Positions 33,273 through 46,699 of a DNA stretch of 64,000 bases are shown piece by piece. Under the pieces are notes generated by a model. It did not search any database. It had not been told where the DNA came from and was given only the letters and a program-made list of their open reading frames with translations. The first letter of the stretch is position 1; every line of letters begins with the position of its first letter. This DNA comes from Crossaster papposus. Lineage: Eukaryota; Echinodermata; Asteroidea; Velatida; Solasteridae. Made by a program: the position numbers and the translations under genes. The stretch lies in contig JBAIAA010000650.1 of assembly GCA_037893245.1 (NCBI GenBank), forward strand, positions 744,001-808,000, given 5' to 3'.

Positions 33273-35325
33273 TGACGAATCCAATTTCAAATGGCACGTT
33301 CCCGGAAAAGATTCTGTGGACACTAGCAAGTTCAAACAAACGTTGAGCCTGTTCGCACATTTAACCGTTGAAATACTGGGCAAATGAAAAAAGTTTGTCC
33401 GTAACGTTCAGGTGTCGCTCGAATTCATAGGGCAATCCTTCGTCGTTCTACCCACTTCGCTTGAAGTTAGGCCATGTCTAAAGCCATTGGGCTACAGCTG
33501 AAGACAAAATAATAGTGCACCTATGAAAGCCGCTGGCTAGCGGCTGCGGCCACTTCTTATCGGCTGCGGCCACTTCCTATCGGCTGCGGCCACTTCCTAT
33601 AGACTCGTGTTATATTTCTAGCCATAGCCACGTGATTCAGACGTATAGCCTTATACTCGTCCAGTGGTCCTGTGACTGCGTGTTTTGGCAAACTTCATAA
33701 TTCTTTTTATCAAATTATTTTGTCTGAAACAACTTTTCAACATCGTCGGTGTCCATTTTTGCAACTAAACAAAATATGTCTCTGCCTCTGTCAATTTTGT
33801 GTACTGAGTTAAACGTACTAAATAATGCAATGTTTTACGCACACTAAGTCGTTGGATTGGTGATAATATTGTTGGAGCAAAAAAAGACGTGTATTATAAG
33901 ACGATTGGAAATAGAGCTGCTTTACGATTGGTGAATTTTTTTATTTTTTCATTTGTTTTAATTTTAAATATTGAATGTTTATTATATAGAAACATTTTTA
34001 GCGTTATGGGTTAACATTTTGTGAAAGGGGTGCGGACAATGTATTAAAGATGAATTCAAATTTTGAAAGATCCATTTCTATATTTATGTTTGAACAGTTT
34101 ATTCGATTTTCCACAGAAATGAACAGCTTTGATGGTCGCTTACTAAAAAGATTTCTTACAACTTGCTTTCAAAGTTTAAACCTAAGTATTTTACTTTTTT
34201 TCTGAATTGACCAAATGACATTGTTTTTAATTCATTAAGTTTAATTGATTTGGCTTACTTTATCTAAATATTAGGTTCCGTTCATCAAGACCTAAAAATA
34301 ACATGTATTGTATGTCCAAGTTATCCCCCAAAACTGTAAATACATCTATACATAATATGGTGTTAGCTCAATCTACTTATTCTAATGGTAGGATGGATAC
34401 ATCATTTGCAGATATCGATTGTAGATTTTGTGATTCAAGCAATTACCAATGGTGTATCCTACCTTTAATGTATCCTACCTTTAATGTATCCTACCTTTAA
34501 TATATGCATTTAAATACCTAAATTATATGCCAACCTATGATTTACCAAATCATTGTGATTTTTTTTAAAGAAATTTAACACTCTTTAAATGTATTTATGT
34601 AACTTTTATTTTTTATTATCACATCGTAATAGAAACAAAAATCTAAACCCGGGTGGCCTCGTATTGTAAGGCTTAATTCATACACTGTTGGTGTGGCCAA
34701 GTAACATTTGCGTCTTGTTTGCTACAAGCACTTTTTCGTTTTGAAATGAATCATTGCTGTGTAACATGTGTGCTTCATAATAATAAACATTTGTATATAT
34801 GCTGAAAGAAATCTAAATCTTGTATTTATAGACAGTACTAGCGTCATAAAATGTAAAATATTGTAGAGGTGGTTTGGAGTTGTATGATCTAGCAATATAC
34901 TGAATAAAAATCTGAATTAAAATGATGGAACCTTATGAAAAGTGGTGTTTTGGATGAATTATTTGTATTTATAACTAGAGTTGGTGAGCAGAAAATTTCT
35001 ACTTTTATTAACTTCTAAATTCATCAATTCCCATACAATTTTTCATTGGTTTATGGGTAAACAAAGTTCTATTCAAGCAACAGTCGTAGGGTTGCCACTG
35101 ACGCACTGAAATCTCGTTTTTAGCGGGAGAATAACGAGAATAAAACGAGAGCGATTATTTCGTCTAGCTCCCTCGTCAAACACGCGTTTCTGCAGTAGTG
35201 TTATGATGAGGTTTCAGACTATTTTAAACACGAATTCGTCGTGCTCAAGAAAAATATGCGGAGCAAGTGCTCGTGAATTTCTTTCGATCAGTTTCAACCA
35301 TGTTTTTGGATGAAAATACCTTATA
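33273..35325 (+). other. OCRL 3' UTR and OCRL-PAXBP1 intergenic spacer
   Basis: Contains three ~21-bp units GGCTGCGGCCACTTCCTATC at ~33535-33603, a 19-bp triplet of ATCCTACCTTTAATGT at ~34450-34500, and AATAAA at 34903-34908 as the likeliest OCRL polyadenylation signal. That leaves about 400 bp for the PAXBP1 promoter, where no TATA box is obvious. Confidence 0.5.
34903..34908 (+). terminator. Candidate polyadenylation signal, OCRL-type gene
   Basis: Canonical AATAAA about 1.6 kb after the stop codon. An earlier AATAAA near 34780 is an alternative. Confidence 0.4.
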
Positions 35326-38300
35326 ATGTTGAAAAAGAAGAGGAACATCCGTCAGCGGGGTGAATGTAGCGACGGGGAGAGTGAAAAGAGCGACCAAATT
35401 CCGTTTCTAGAGGAAACGTATCACGTGCAAATAAAAAATGTTCAGAAAACGTTGCAAGAGAAACTCGAGAAAAAAACCAAGAAAAAAGACGGAAAGACTA
35501 GCGCCAGCGGGGCGGACGGCGGCGGCGTCGCCGGGGGACCGGGACCGGGGGGCGCCGGGGCAGTGGGCCCGTCGGGTAGTCTTCTCAGCTTTGGTCATGA
35601 TGAAGATGAAGATGGTAAGATAATGTGGGATTGGGAAAAAATATTGAAAAGGTGGATTTGGTGATTTAATTACGGTTTTCCAAATTTAGCATTTTTCTTC
35701 AACATGAATATTTATTTATTTGTTGACAAAGTTAAATTGGCATCAACAATGATGTTGAACATTAATTTTTATTTGATAATTTTATATTTAGCCATTTTTT
35801 AACAAACTCAGAAATGCCAGTTCTTTTTTAAATTATTTTATCACATTTGTCATTGACAATATTGGCAAATCGTATCACTAAATTTGGAGGTGGCATTTTT
35901 TCGTTCTTAGAAAATTCAAATTTTGTCTTTAATTTTAGACATTGGGCCTTTAGGCTTTAATAATGTTTTAGACATTCACAATATTCACAATCGTTTGTAA
36001 AGTTTGTGCCATATTTGTGCCATATTTGTTATGTTTATTTGTGCCTATGTGATTATCTCAGTCACTCTGAATATTAACAAAAATTGTTACTTTACGTTTG
36101 ATAGGTTATGTTACTAATTATATCCGAGTGTAACTGGTAGTATAAACTAGTATTAAAGTTGATTTTCTCCCTTTCTCTCTCCATCGCTCGCTTTTCTGAT
36201 AAACAGGAGGGGAAGTCTTTCAGATCAAGAAGTCCAGCCACAGCAAGAAGGTAGCCAGAAAGCTGAGGGAGCAAGCAAGACGAGAGAAACAACGAGAGGA
36301 AGTGACTAAGCTAGTCAAGGGGTCTGTCGATAAAGGCAAACAGCCGGCAGAAGTCAAAGGTAAAATAGCCTATCTTCACATATTTCACCTCGACAAATCT
36401 GTAATAACCTATAAAATGTAAAGATTCATTAATTCAACAAAAGACAGCATTCCACATAAAGTTCTAGGAAGCTTTCCAGGAAACAATTCCATATCTGGAC
36501 AGCATCCGAGTTCCTCTGTACAAAACCTCTGGGCCCTGACAAAAACAAAATTTAAAACGTTAGTTCTTTCATTTTTAACCTGTTCTCTAACTTCCAAAAT
36601 TTAAGCATCCTTTGTGGTAAAAGCTGGGACCTCCTTTAGCTAAACATGAGATGCCCGGATGTGGAATTTATCCTGAATTCCAAAGGATCTCCGTGTATTG
36701 CCATTTGTATTTTAACTCTTGTCTATTTCATGATTTGCACGCAGGCAATGGCACAGCTGCGGCTGGCCAGGCGGCAGGGACCAGATCGCTGCTTAAAGAC
36801 CAAGCTGAGATGATCCTGAACGGCATGGATGCAGAGGCGGCAGCCATGGAGGAGGAAGACAGGAGGGAGATGGAGGAACGAGTGCCTGTCATTGCCCCAG
36901 GTAAAGAAGTTATGAATTCTTTCTGGTAATAAAACCAAAGATCCCTCCAAAGCACCCTAGGCACTGTAGCTCGAAAGCCTGAAGAAACCTGTAGAGAGAA
37001 GACAATGAGAAGAAGGCACAGTATTTTAGAGATGGGAGCCTGACTCTTTTGACTCGTATCTTTCTATAATGGGTCAAAGTGTACTTCGGGACCCCTTTCC
37101 TGCAAGAAAACTAATTTACTTGTATGTTATACATGTTATAGATTGGGGCCATGGGTATTAGTTAATAGGGAAATTATGGGGTTCATTTTATGAAAATGAC
37201 AACAAAACACAACACAAAACGTACGATCTAAATGAATGCACAAAACTCTGTTGATTCCCGTGGCATCAATTTAAAAAAAGAAAAAAAAGAGATAAGTCAC
37301 TGTTTTGCATTTTGCCAGGAATGATCCCAGACGCAGCCACAATCTTTGCCGCCCGCAAGCGCCGCCAGATCGCCCGGGAGACCGGCGGCCGCGCCGACTA
37401 CATCCCTCTGGACGACACCCAGCGCTACGGCAACACAGGCGGGAAAACCGGACACGAAGAATCGCGTCTGGTGCGCGACGACGACAACGACGCCAGTGAC
37501 AGCGAAGAGGAAGGCCGGATAAGCTTCACGGTTAAGCACGGGGAAAAAAACCGACAGCGGATGCGTGACGCCATTAATGAAAGTATGCAGTGTTTTATTT
37601 CTTCAAGTTATTAAAATGTGGTCCCCTCTTTCTCTTTTTTTCCAAAATTGCGTGCGTGTTCTCCGTTCGGACACATGATCGCAACAGTGAATGAGGGTAA
37701 TATGCCTGTTTGGTACCTTAACTGCACAGCGATACGAGTCGCGATTCATTCAAGATAACAGAACACCAACACGTTAATTTTAATTAGATTGCGCATTCGC
37801 GTCAGTGCGTTCAATTTTAATTTTTTTTTACCTTGACACTTCATCGAGATACCGAACTGGCTTATTTTGTTACATTGAGCCAGATGATTGTTTGAAATTA
37901 AAGAAAGAGTTTATTTTCAAGAAACCGGGACGGTCACGATATACTGGTAAGTTGAACTTCTTTGTCACTTTTTTGTCATTCTCAATGAAAAAAAGAAACT
38001 TATGTGGTTTTTTTTGCTGAAATTATTTGCTCTATACTGAGATAAAGGTAAGTTGACATGGGAAGTGAAAACATCTATTCTAAACAGTTGTACGACTATT
38101 TATATTTGCAAACAGATTGAAAAAATTTTAAGTTCAATATTTATATTCTAGTTGCATTTGATTCCCGTCCACCGAGATTAAATACTGACTTTTTCTTGCA
38201 TTCATGCAGGTAACTACGAAATCATCTTCCGTCCAGCTAATTCCTTAAAGCAGAACGGTCTAAGAAACACCATCGTGTGCGAGGAGCAAACTCTGTGGGT

Positions 38301-41300
38301 CACCCTAAGAAGCTTGTCAGCGAATCCCGTCCCGCCAAGCTGTTTCATTGACAAACAAAAACCTGGAGCAATCCCTTAAATGACGACCCAGTGCCTTGTA
38401 ATGTCTTGTATCCCGTCTCTCCCCTTGTAGATGTGAATGACGGCAGCGACCAGGACAAGGACCACGACGAGGAGCTGCAACGCTGGGAACAGGAGCAAAT
38501 CAAGAAAGGAACCAGCGTACCGCAAGTCGGTATTTGATCCGTCATCTCAGTATTTCTTCAATTCGTAACTCTTTTCAACTTTTGCTATTGCGAACTCGCA
38601 CATATACGGCAAATCTCAAGCTTCACAGTGTCGTTAAACACTTCAAAATATCTTTGTGGTGTTATGTGTTAACCAGTTTGCGCCGGATGACGTATAAAAA
38701 TGCAAAGTTTTCCCCAAATTCAAACGGATGACGCATAAACACGCCAAGTTCAAGTTCGGAAATGTTTGTCAGCAGTGAGCAAGGCCGGAAATTCGTGGGT
38801 GTGCTTCCCGGCACTGTCGGCCTGAACCCGCTCCCGATCGGTTTTCGTTAAAAATAATCCCGCCCCTCGGCTCAGTGATTTAAAAATAATCCCGGCGCGA
38901 ACTGGTTAAACAGACGACAATTTAGTTGAGTAGACATTGGGTTCTATGTACCGACAAACCAGCTTTGCGAGACATGACAAAAGAACAGAAAAACCCTGTC
39001 AATGCACATCCAGTATAGCTTGATAAAATGTACAACAAAAGCCCAGTAAAACATTTAGAGGTTGCACTTGAAGACAATATCAATCCGACTAGTTACAATT
39101 TGTCAACAACGTTGTTCTGAAACACCGAAACGTTTTGAAAATCAATCGTATGTCTTGACGGGTGGCTTTAAATCGCAAAGTAGATCAAGTTTTATCACTT
39201 GAGATATTTAAGTAAACAGAGAACAAAGAAATTATGTAAATATCAAAGAAATATGTCAATTTATGATTCTAACCCTGTTAATTTCATTATTTTAGGCCCA
39301 AGAGTCCACCACGTCATCTGCTGCCGCCGCAGCAGCCGTGGCCGCCTCCTACTACTACCAACAGCAGGAGTTCCCCTACGGCCAGCCCACTAGCCAGTAT
39401 GCCGCGCCCGTGGGAGGGGCCTATGGCATAGGGGCGGAGCCACAGCAGCCGGTCATTCACGCCCTAAATACCACGCCCATGTGCGAGATGCCTGCCGTCA
39501 CCATTGAGCAAGTCAAGAAGAAGTTGAAAGACTGGTAACAAGTCAAATTTTTTTTTTTTTTGTGAACGCGAATTTTTGACATTGAAACAACCTTTTTCTT
39601 TGTACTGTAAATTCACAAAAGTTTTTTTTTGCACCAGGTTTGAATCGGTGAAGGACGTCCACCGAGCCCACGAGCGCGAGTTGGATCAGCTCCAGGAACG
39701 GCTAGAATCCTCTGCCGATAACTCCGTCAGCTTGAAGGACAGTCAAGGGGGCATCAGCGGAAAGTACCGGTTCTTTCAGGAGATGAAGGGGTACGTCAGG
39801 GACCTGGTAGAGTGCTTCGGAGAGAAGGTATACAAAAAATACTTAACAAATTTGGGCTTGATTGCTGTACTATTAACCGTTTCGCATCGGATGACGTGTA
39901 TACACGCGAAGTTTTTTCGGAATTCAAAACAGATGATGGATAAAAACGTTACGAGCAAGGGCAGAAATATATGTCAGCGGCCGGCTCGCAGGAAGCGAGA
40001 CTAGAAATACTAGGGTGTGCTACCCACAGATGCTGGAATGAGCCCGTCTCAGATTGAGGTTCTTGAAAAACAATCCCAAACAAAGTCAAAATAATCCCGG
40101 TGCGAACTACAAGTATCCAAATATATTCAGAATGTGAAGACACCGTTTGGTGCATCTCTTCTTCTCTTTTAACCCCCAAGGTGCTGATCATTGACGGCCT
40201 TGAGATCGCCATGACGATCCTCCTCAAGGCCCGCGCCAACCAGCTGGGCCAGCGACGCCAGGCGGACATACGGGACCAATCAGAGGAATTCACCGGTATG
40301 CTGCAGCGGGCCGCGCTGTCTGCCAACTTTGACAGCGGCAAGACTAAGACGGAAGACATCACGAAGCAGCGACGAGCTGCCGAGAGAGAAGCAAGAAGGT
40401 AAAGGGGAGACAAAGGGTCACGTACTGAGGTCGGAGGTCATTTGAGGTCAAGTTGTGAAATAGGGTTATCGTTAAAGTAGGCGAGTCTCGTGGTTTTTGA
40501 ACCATCCTTGGTTTTGTTACCTTGCTCCTACTTTTTTCATGAAATTCCTACTGTAACATATTTTTTCCTCTTGAATTCAGAAACCTTTTTTTTATTTTTT
40601 ATTAATGTAAATACAATTTAGAGCAGGTGGTAATGTGTTTTTAAAGATTGATATATATTTTTTTGGCGATCTTAACAGGGCTAGAAGACGGCGCGCAAGG
40701 GAAAGCCAGAGCTTAGAGGAGACAGGTGGACACATCGAGGGTTTATCTAGTGACGATGAACAGAGGGAGAGCGAGGCGGATAAATTCAACACGGAAAGAG
40801 GTAATAGAAGGCTGTGTCTCTTAAATTTCCAAGGCCGCTTCCGAATCGCTTTGTCTACGGCTATTGTCTAGACCTTTCAGCATTACAACTGCGTGAGTAG
40901 GCTGACAATAGGTGTAGCCGTAGCTCTGGAAGCTTGTTTTGAACACGGCCGAAGAATCCTTACAAGATGGAAACTGGCCCACTAGTTGTCTGGATATGTT
41001 TATTGAGTGCATTTGTTTAGGATTCGTGAGTGCAGTGCCAAACCCCAGAAGAATATCCAAGAGAAAACCCAATCCACATATTGGCCCAGGCGCGGTTGGA
41101 ACCCGGGTCACAGCGGTGGAAGGCGAGGAAAGAACTGCTTCATCGTCCGGACTCCCCTTGCACTTTATACACCAAGAAGCTCTAGTGGTCCGTGTCATCG
41201 CGATTCGTTGCCGTTTTATAACCCCTTGACCGTTATTGTCCTGTGCCCAGACCGCATTATGGTGGAATCCCAGCGTGTCTTCGAGGACGTCGTGGAAGAG

Positions 41301-44300
41301 TACAATGCCATCTCGGTCATCCTGGGTCGCTTTGAGAAGTGGAAGCTCCATCAAGGCGAGTCGTACAGGGAGGCCTACATCAGCCTGTGTCTGCCCAAGC
41401 TCCTGGGGCCTCTAGTCAGGCTGCAGCTGTTGGACTGGAACCCACTACAGGTAGGAAATAAGCCCATAGACCTAACAATGTCACGCTTTGTTTACATGTG
41501 CATAGTCTGTTCCTACTTTGTCTGGCATCCTGACTTGGCGCCCATGGGAAAGCGCATATGTAAATAAAGCCATTGCGTCATTAGGTCTCAGGTAATTGCA
41601 AGTCTTAATTCTTATTTTTTTTTTATTTGAATATTTTTTTTTATTTGAGCAGGATTTGTACCGTCAATCTTGAGGACAAAACACTGGGACAGTTGTTAAA
41701 ATCGTGCTATATTTGGTGTCTTTTTGCCAAATAACCTTGGTTTGAACAAATTATCCGGAGAGACACTAGCTCAAATCTCGCTTTTGTCAGAGAAGTGATT
41801 GTTTTAATCAGGCCGATCAAAGAAAATCGACTAGAACTCTGAAAGTGACATGCTGTAATCTCGCTCAAACAGTTCCTAAGAAAAATTGATCAGGAACTCG
41901 GGGATAACGAGCATAGTTGCCAAAAGAGATAGTATCTGAAAAGTAAAACTTTGAATTCACGGTGTTGGGAAGAATGTCACTATCCCGTGCCTTGTCCAAA
42001 CAAAACGAGTGTTGCTAACTGCCCCACGTTTGTCTTCCAATGTCTGGCGCAGTCTGACTGTCACGATCTGGAGGAGATGCCGTGGTACGAGTCCATGCTC
42101 TTCTTCGGCTTCCGGGAATCCGAGGACCTGGACTCTGAGGACCTGGACGTCAACCTCATCCCAAGTCTGGTTCAAAAGGTAGTGTTACCCAAACTAGCAG
42201 GTATGTACGATGGCTTCCCAGCAGCCATTTCGTTTGTCTGTCAGCCAGGGGCTAATGCCGACTCAAAAATGTTCCGTTTCTCCCTGTTCCATTATCCTGC
42301 ATTCCTTTATTCTTGATCGTGCAAAAAAAATTGAATAATTCAATGAAATAGAAATTTTTATTTCAGTATATAAAAAGTCTTGTTTGAACTGTTACACTGA
42401 TTATTATAACCATAACCATAATTTTCGTCGGATATTCTTGCACCTATATTTTGATTTTTTATGAGTAAAATTCTGCCCACTTAAAAATTGATTCCACTTT
42501 AATTTGTCTCCTTTTATTTTTCTCCCATGTTTTTGTTTTAAAAATCATTATTTTCCCTGCAGAATGAAATTGTATTGTGACCAAGACTAATATTTCTCGG
42601 TTTTTTTTTTATTTCTTTCTATTGTCAGATTTGATCAGTGATGTCTGGGACCCCGTCTCCACCACCCAGACAAACCGATTGGTTAGTCTGGTCCACAAGC
42701 TGGTGGAGGATTACCCAACCGTCAATAGCGACAGCAAGACTACCAGGGTCAGAGTTCGTTGGAATATTTCGTTAACAAAAATTGTTACCAAAAGATTTAA
42801 CCAAAATATTTGAAAACCATGTTGGTGGATTTAGGATGGTTTTAGGACGGTTTAGGTAATAAGAAATAAATACTTTGTGATTACTTATTGATGAGCATTT
42901 TTTGTTTATTTTTTTAATTATTCTGGTCTCAGGAGTTACTGAAAGCACTGGTGGACAGAATGCGTAGAACACTGGACGAGGATGTGTACATGCCGCTGTT
43001 TCCAAAGGAGTGAGTCGAGAATTTGGACCATCAGAGAAACGACCCAAATAGTCATGAGATAAATTTGTCGTAAATTTAGCATCGATGGCCAAAATTTTAA
43101 TTTTTTTTATTTAGCATTTAAAATATTGCTTAATTAAAATTTGTTCGTAACTCTTTAAAAACCATCACCCATTTTGTTTTAACTAACTTGAATGTAATAT
43201 TGAGTTCAATTTGTTTTTGTTGTTGGCCACTTAAATAAATATAATTTTTTTTTCGTATTCCTTTAGCATGCTGGAGAAGTCGACAGCAGCCAACACTTTT
43301 CTGCAGAGACAATTCTGGTCATGTGTCAAGGTGAAGAAAGAAAAAAAATCCAGATTTTTTCTTTTTTATGAGATTTAATAAAAAACATTTTTTTTTAAAT
43401 GGCCGAAGTCACAGCCAAAGCCAACAATTCGAACATGGCTTTACTTTTGGATTTTTTTTAACCGTTTGTACAATGTTGTGCTTTGTTTCTGTGTAGTTGC
43501 TGGGCAACCTGTTGCTATGGCACGGTTTGGTATACGAGGAGCCCCTCTTAGAGTTGGCCATTGACGGCCTGCTGAACCGCTACATGTTGCTGTCACTGCA
43601 AAACTCGGACGTGACGGAAGACAGTATTGTCAAGTGCCAAAGAGTAAGAGAGTTGGGCTGTGTCCTTAACGGGCTTCTAGGGCTACGGCTATTGTCAGCA
43701 TTTCCCTTTGTAGTTGTAATAGACACACACCTAGACAATAGCCATAGACAAGAGTTTCGGATGCGGCCTCAGATACAGTTTTTCATGAGTTCGTCTGGTT
43801 TTGGTTCGACATCTATTTTTTTCACAACTCAGTTAAATAAAAGGAAGATGGCATGTGTGTTAAAAGCCAAAAGAGGATTATCTTTGACAAATTTGCTAGG
43901 TAAATTATATTTTAAGCAGCAATCAGCAAGTCACAAGCAGGATGCATCTCGTGACACTTTTTTTATCTTTTTTTAAGCAGTAATATTTTTGGTGCTTAGC
44001 AAATTTCTTGGCTTAGATTCTTGACCCCTTGTTCTTTACACCCCGCTTTTTAGTTGAAACTGTCCGATTTTACCTTAATAGTTTCAAGCATTTTAACTGA
44101 GCAAACACTGTATCTTCCATGCTTAGCAAGTTTTTCCTAGCTGAGCAGGTGCATCAAAAGGCTCCTAAAGTCATTTAATTAGTAAATTTCAGAAATATTG
44201 ATAATAAATAAGACTTTGGTTGGATTCTTGCAATCCATTCCTGATCTTCCCGTCAGATTGTTGCCACCTTCCCACCCCAGTGGTTCAAGGAGCTGCAAGG

Positions 44301-45413
44301 CGACCAGACAATTCGTCAGTTGGAGCCGTTCTGCCGATACCTGGAGCATGCCGCAGAGTGCCTGAAGAGACAAGGCACTGCGGGGAACGACGTCGACAGG
44401 AGATATGCAAGGTAGGGGGATAGAGCGTGTCTCTAAGGCTCGTCTGGAAACCGATACGAGCTTAACCAGTTCACACCATGATTATTTTAACATCGCCGAG
44501 CCGAGGCGCGAGGTTATTTTGAACAAAACTTGATCTATGGCGGGTTAAGGCTGATGGTACCGGGATGCACACCCACGCATTTCCGACCTTGCTTGCTGCT
44601 GACAGACATTTCCGGCCTCGCTCGTGATGTGTTTATACATCATCTGTTTTGAATCTAGGGAAAACTTTGCGTGTATACACGTCGTCCGGTGCGAACTGGT
44701 TAATAGGACACTGAACGTTTTGTTTACTACTGTCTCTAGCACCTCTTCTTTAGTTACTTTGACACCCTAAACTGCCCGGCTTGTTCGCGTAGTACCACTC
44801 CAAACTGCCCTGCCTGTTACTTCCTTAATTTTAAAGCACTGTAAGGTTTTATAAATCCATTTAGTATAACTAATGCTAGAGTGCGATGGTAAAAAAAAAT
44901 TCATGAGGTGACATAATCATGGAGTGTCTGCCTCGTAGAATAGAACATTCCATTTGTCACCGAATGAAATTATTCTTTCCATTGCACAAACGTGAAACAT
45001 TCATTATTTGTTTTATACAACGCCTGAATAAATCCTCGCCATCTGATTGGTCAGAGTGTGACCGTGCAATATAAGTCCTATTCACCGTTGAACAGAACCA
45101 TTGAATGTAATTTTATTTTGCAGTGCGGCCGTGTCGAGAGATGAAACGAATAATTAAATGCATGTGATCAACGATCAACCAATCGGACGTTGTTTAAGTC
45201 TCATGCAATGTAAAACAATACGAGTGTTAATAGTCATCAAAATTTGTATTCTAATTTCTGTTTTAATGTGCCCTTTTATTTCTTTTTTTCTAAAGGGCGG
45301 GGTTAAAGGGCGTCACGAAGCTCCTAGTCAGTATTCACGCCATGGACCACGCCCTAAATATCTCGCATGGAATTAGCCTGCGAGACATGAAAGAAATACT
45401 GGAAAAAGAATAA
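35326..45413 (+). CDS. PAXBP1: PAXBP1 (GC-rich sequence DNA-binding factor 1, GCFC), complete, 17 exons
   Basis: Exons: 35326-35614, 36207-36359, 36745-36900, 37319-37582, 38431-38525, 39296-39534, 39638-39827, 40181-40398, 40679-40800, 41251-41450, 42053-42200, 42629-42747, 42933-43009, 43267-43330, 43497-43643, 44257-44411, 45296-45413; 917 residues, the same length as human PAXBP1. The N-terminus starts MLKKKRNIRQRG and has an acidic and Gly/Pro-rich disordered region with SLLSFG. Then IPDAATIFAARKRRQ, RLVRDDDNDASD, ELQRWEQEQIKKG, a coiled-coil stretch, HIEGLSSDDEQ and the C-terminal GCFC domain (AYISLCLPKLLGPLVRLQLL, FLQRQFWSCVKLLGN, LAIDGLLNRYMLLSLQNS). Vertebrate PAXBP1 is nuclear, links PAX3/7 to H3K4 methylation machinery and is also found with splicing factors. 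The nuclear role here is inferred by homology. Introns carry three family-P MITEs. Confidence 0.95.
38673..38905 (+). mobile_element. piggyBac-like MITE, family P, copy 5
   Basis: Perfect TTAA at both sides (38669-38672, 38906-38909) around CCAGTTTGCGCCGG and CCGGCGCGAACTGG. At 233 bp it is the cleanest full-length copy, lying in a PAXBP1 intron. Confidence 0.88.
39877..40110 (+). mobile_element. piggyBac-like MITE, family P, copy 6 (diverged)
   Basis: TTAA at 39873-39876, then CCGTTTCGCATCGG. The interior GATGATGGATAAAAACGTTACG and the right end CCCGGTGCGAACTA are clearly related but drifted, and the right TTAA is lost. Confidence 0.75.
40808..40968. mobile_element. MITE-like inverted repeat, GGCCGTGTT-ended family, PAXBP1 intron
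   Basis: AGGCTGTGTCTCTTAAATTT with GTCTACGGCTATTGTC at the left is inverted as GACAATAGGTGTAGCCGTAG with TTTTGAACACGGCC at the right. It starts eight bases inside the intron. Confidence 0.6.
43651..43774. mobile_element. MITE-like inverted repeat, GGCCGTGTT-ended family, PAXBP1 intron
   Basis: GGGCTGTGTCCTTAACGGGC with GGGCTACGGCTATTGTC at the left inverts to GACAATAGCCATAGACAAGA with TTTCGGATGCGGCC at the right. It starts eight bases after the exon ending KCQR, so the family has inserted next to a donor twice in this gene. Confidence 0.62.
44466..44699 (-). mobile_element. piggyBac-like MITE, family P, copy 7
   Basis: TTAA at 44462-44465 and 44700-44703. The ends are CCAGTTCACACCATG and CCGGTGCGAACTGG, and the 234-bp interior is inverse to copy 5. 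It lies in the last PAXBP1 intron. Confidence 0.85.
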
Positions 45414-45562
45414 AACTTCTCCCAGGGGGAGGGGTAGTAATTTGTATGTTGTAAATTTGCACGTAAGAAATCTTGATACTTTCACAGGCTCTTAGAATCC
45501 ACTGTCTACGTTAATCTTTTTTTCTTTTTTTTTTCTTCTTCAAAGTTCATCAAACTTGTTTG

Positions 45563-45626
45563 TTCCAAAGTTTCCGTCACATCACCAATTTACAAAATTG
45601 GTGACGTGACAAAAACTTTGGAATGA
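45563..45626. repeat. Long hairpin downstream of PAXBP1 stop
   Basis: TTCCAAAGTTTCCGTCACAT with CACCAATTT pairs with AAATTGGTGACGTGACAAAA and CTTTGGAA across a 3-base loop, giving about 29 bp per arm. It lies 150 bp after the stop, inside the probable PAXBP1 3' UTR. It is either a tiny foldback insertion or a structured UTR element. Confidence 0.75.
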
Positions 45627-45869
45627 ATGAATGAATAAACATCATTATTGGGAGAGACGTTTGTAGAAATCGTAATGTACTTTGAAATCTTAATTTTCTT
45701 GCAAACTTAAACGTGACAGCGGTTTGTGTATTAGGTGTTTTTTTGTCTTTGTTTAGTACTTGTTAAAACAGAATGAACATTATTCACCAGAGACATTTTA
45801 GGAACAGCTATTTGTGCGTTTTATTTGAACTGTTAAAAACAAAACGTACAATTTGTAAATGGTACTGCC

Positions 45870-45875
45870 AATAAA
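45870..45875 (+). terminator. Candidate polyadenylation signal, PAXBP1
   Basis: AATAAA about 460 bases after the stop codon, followed by a T-rich stretch (TTTCTTTTCTAATTTTC). This is the best polyadenylation candidate for the gene. Confidence 0.55.
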
Positions 45876-46699
45876 CAACTTTAAATATTACATTTCTTTT
45901 CTAATTTTCTTTAGTCCTTTTCACATTTAAAATTTCTCAATTTTCAAGAAGTGCAACAAATTATAAACTTGAAAGATCTTTTAAAGGAATTATTTTGTGT
46001 CATCTAGGGAGTTCATCTTCGTTCACAGAATGGCACCATCTTGGTCTTGTCCCTTATTCGCAGTATGTATTTACCTAGATGCAACATGACCATGCCAGGG
46101 TTACCAGATGATTTTGACAAGCCATGTCTAAATGAGCTGTGTAATGGCTACGACCTTTAATTTTGGCATTGTAATGCTTGATGCATTGCCATAGTTATAT
46201 CACTGACTGCCTCCCTTTCTTGAGTAAACTCCTAGCTTGGTGAGGAACTAACTTAAAATAATAAAGGGTTATTATAGTTTTATACAAATTAAAATAAAAC
46301 TAGACATGTGTTTGTGGACAAACACAGAGCTGTTTATATTTAACAATTTTGAAAACCTGTGCAGGTTGACCATAAGTTGCTTAAAACTTATTTAGAAATG
46401 GACTTGCAGATATGACCAGTTGGTAACTCTGTAGTTGTGCATTTTGACACTTGGGACTAAATTTAAGTATTTTACATGAAAACACACACTGACTTGTGAA
46501 TGTACGTCATAGATACACGAGATTGCATAAGTAATTTGCCAAAGTGCTCCTCGGATAACTTGAAATGTTGGTCATTGTAATGTACATGTTTTCAGGAGAG
46601 ACGTGTCGTCACCAGGAAAGAATGTCAAGACCGTTGTGTATCAGTTCTGCCTCACCCATCTGAAATCTTCTCCAGATTTTCTGTAATATTCAATACAAT
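45876..46699. other. Convergent spacer between PAXBP1 and HDAC8
   Basis: Unique AT-rich sequence holding the 3' ends of two convergent genes. No further coding exon was recognised with confidence. A short last exon of HDAC8 could hide here if the splice donor inside exon 8 is used. Confidence 0.45.

Noticed and set aside
38218-38306. Exon-like block bounded by CAG and a GT in a PAXBP1 intron
   Set aside because: Neither phase connects in frame to the exons at 37319-37582 and 38431-38525, which already join correctly. The translation has no PAXBP1 similarity.
46594-46684. Candidate short last exon of HDAC8 (TTTCAG/ATGGGTGAGG on the minus strand)
   Set aside because: Joining it to the internal donor gives an immediate stop after two residues with no similarity to the vertebrate tail, so it was not modelled.
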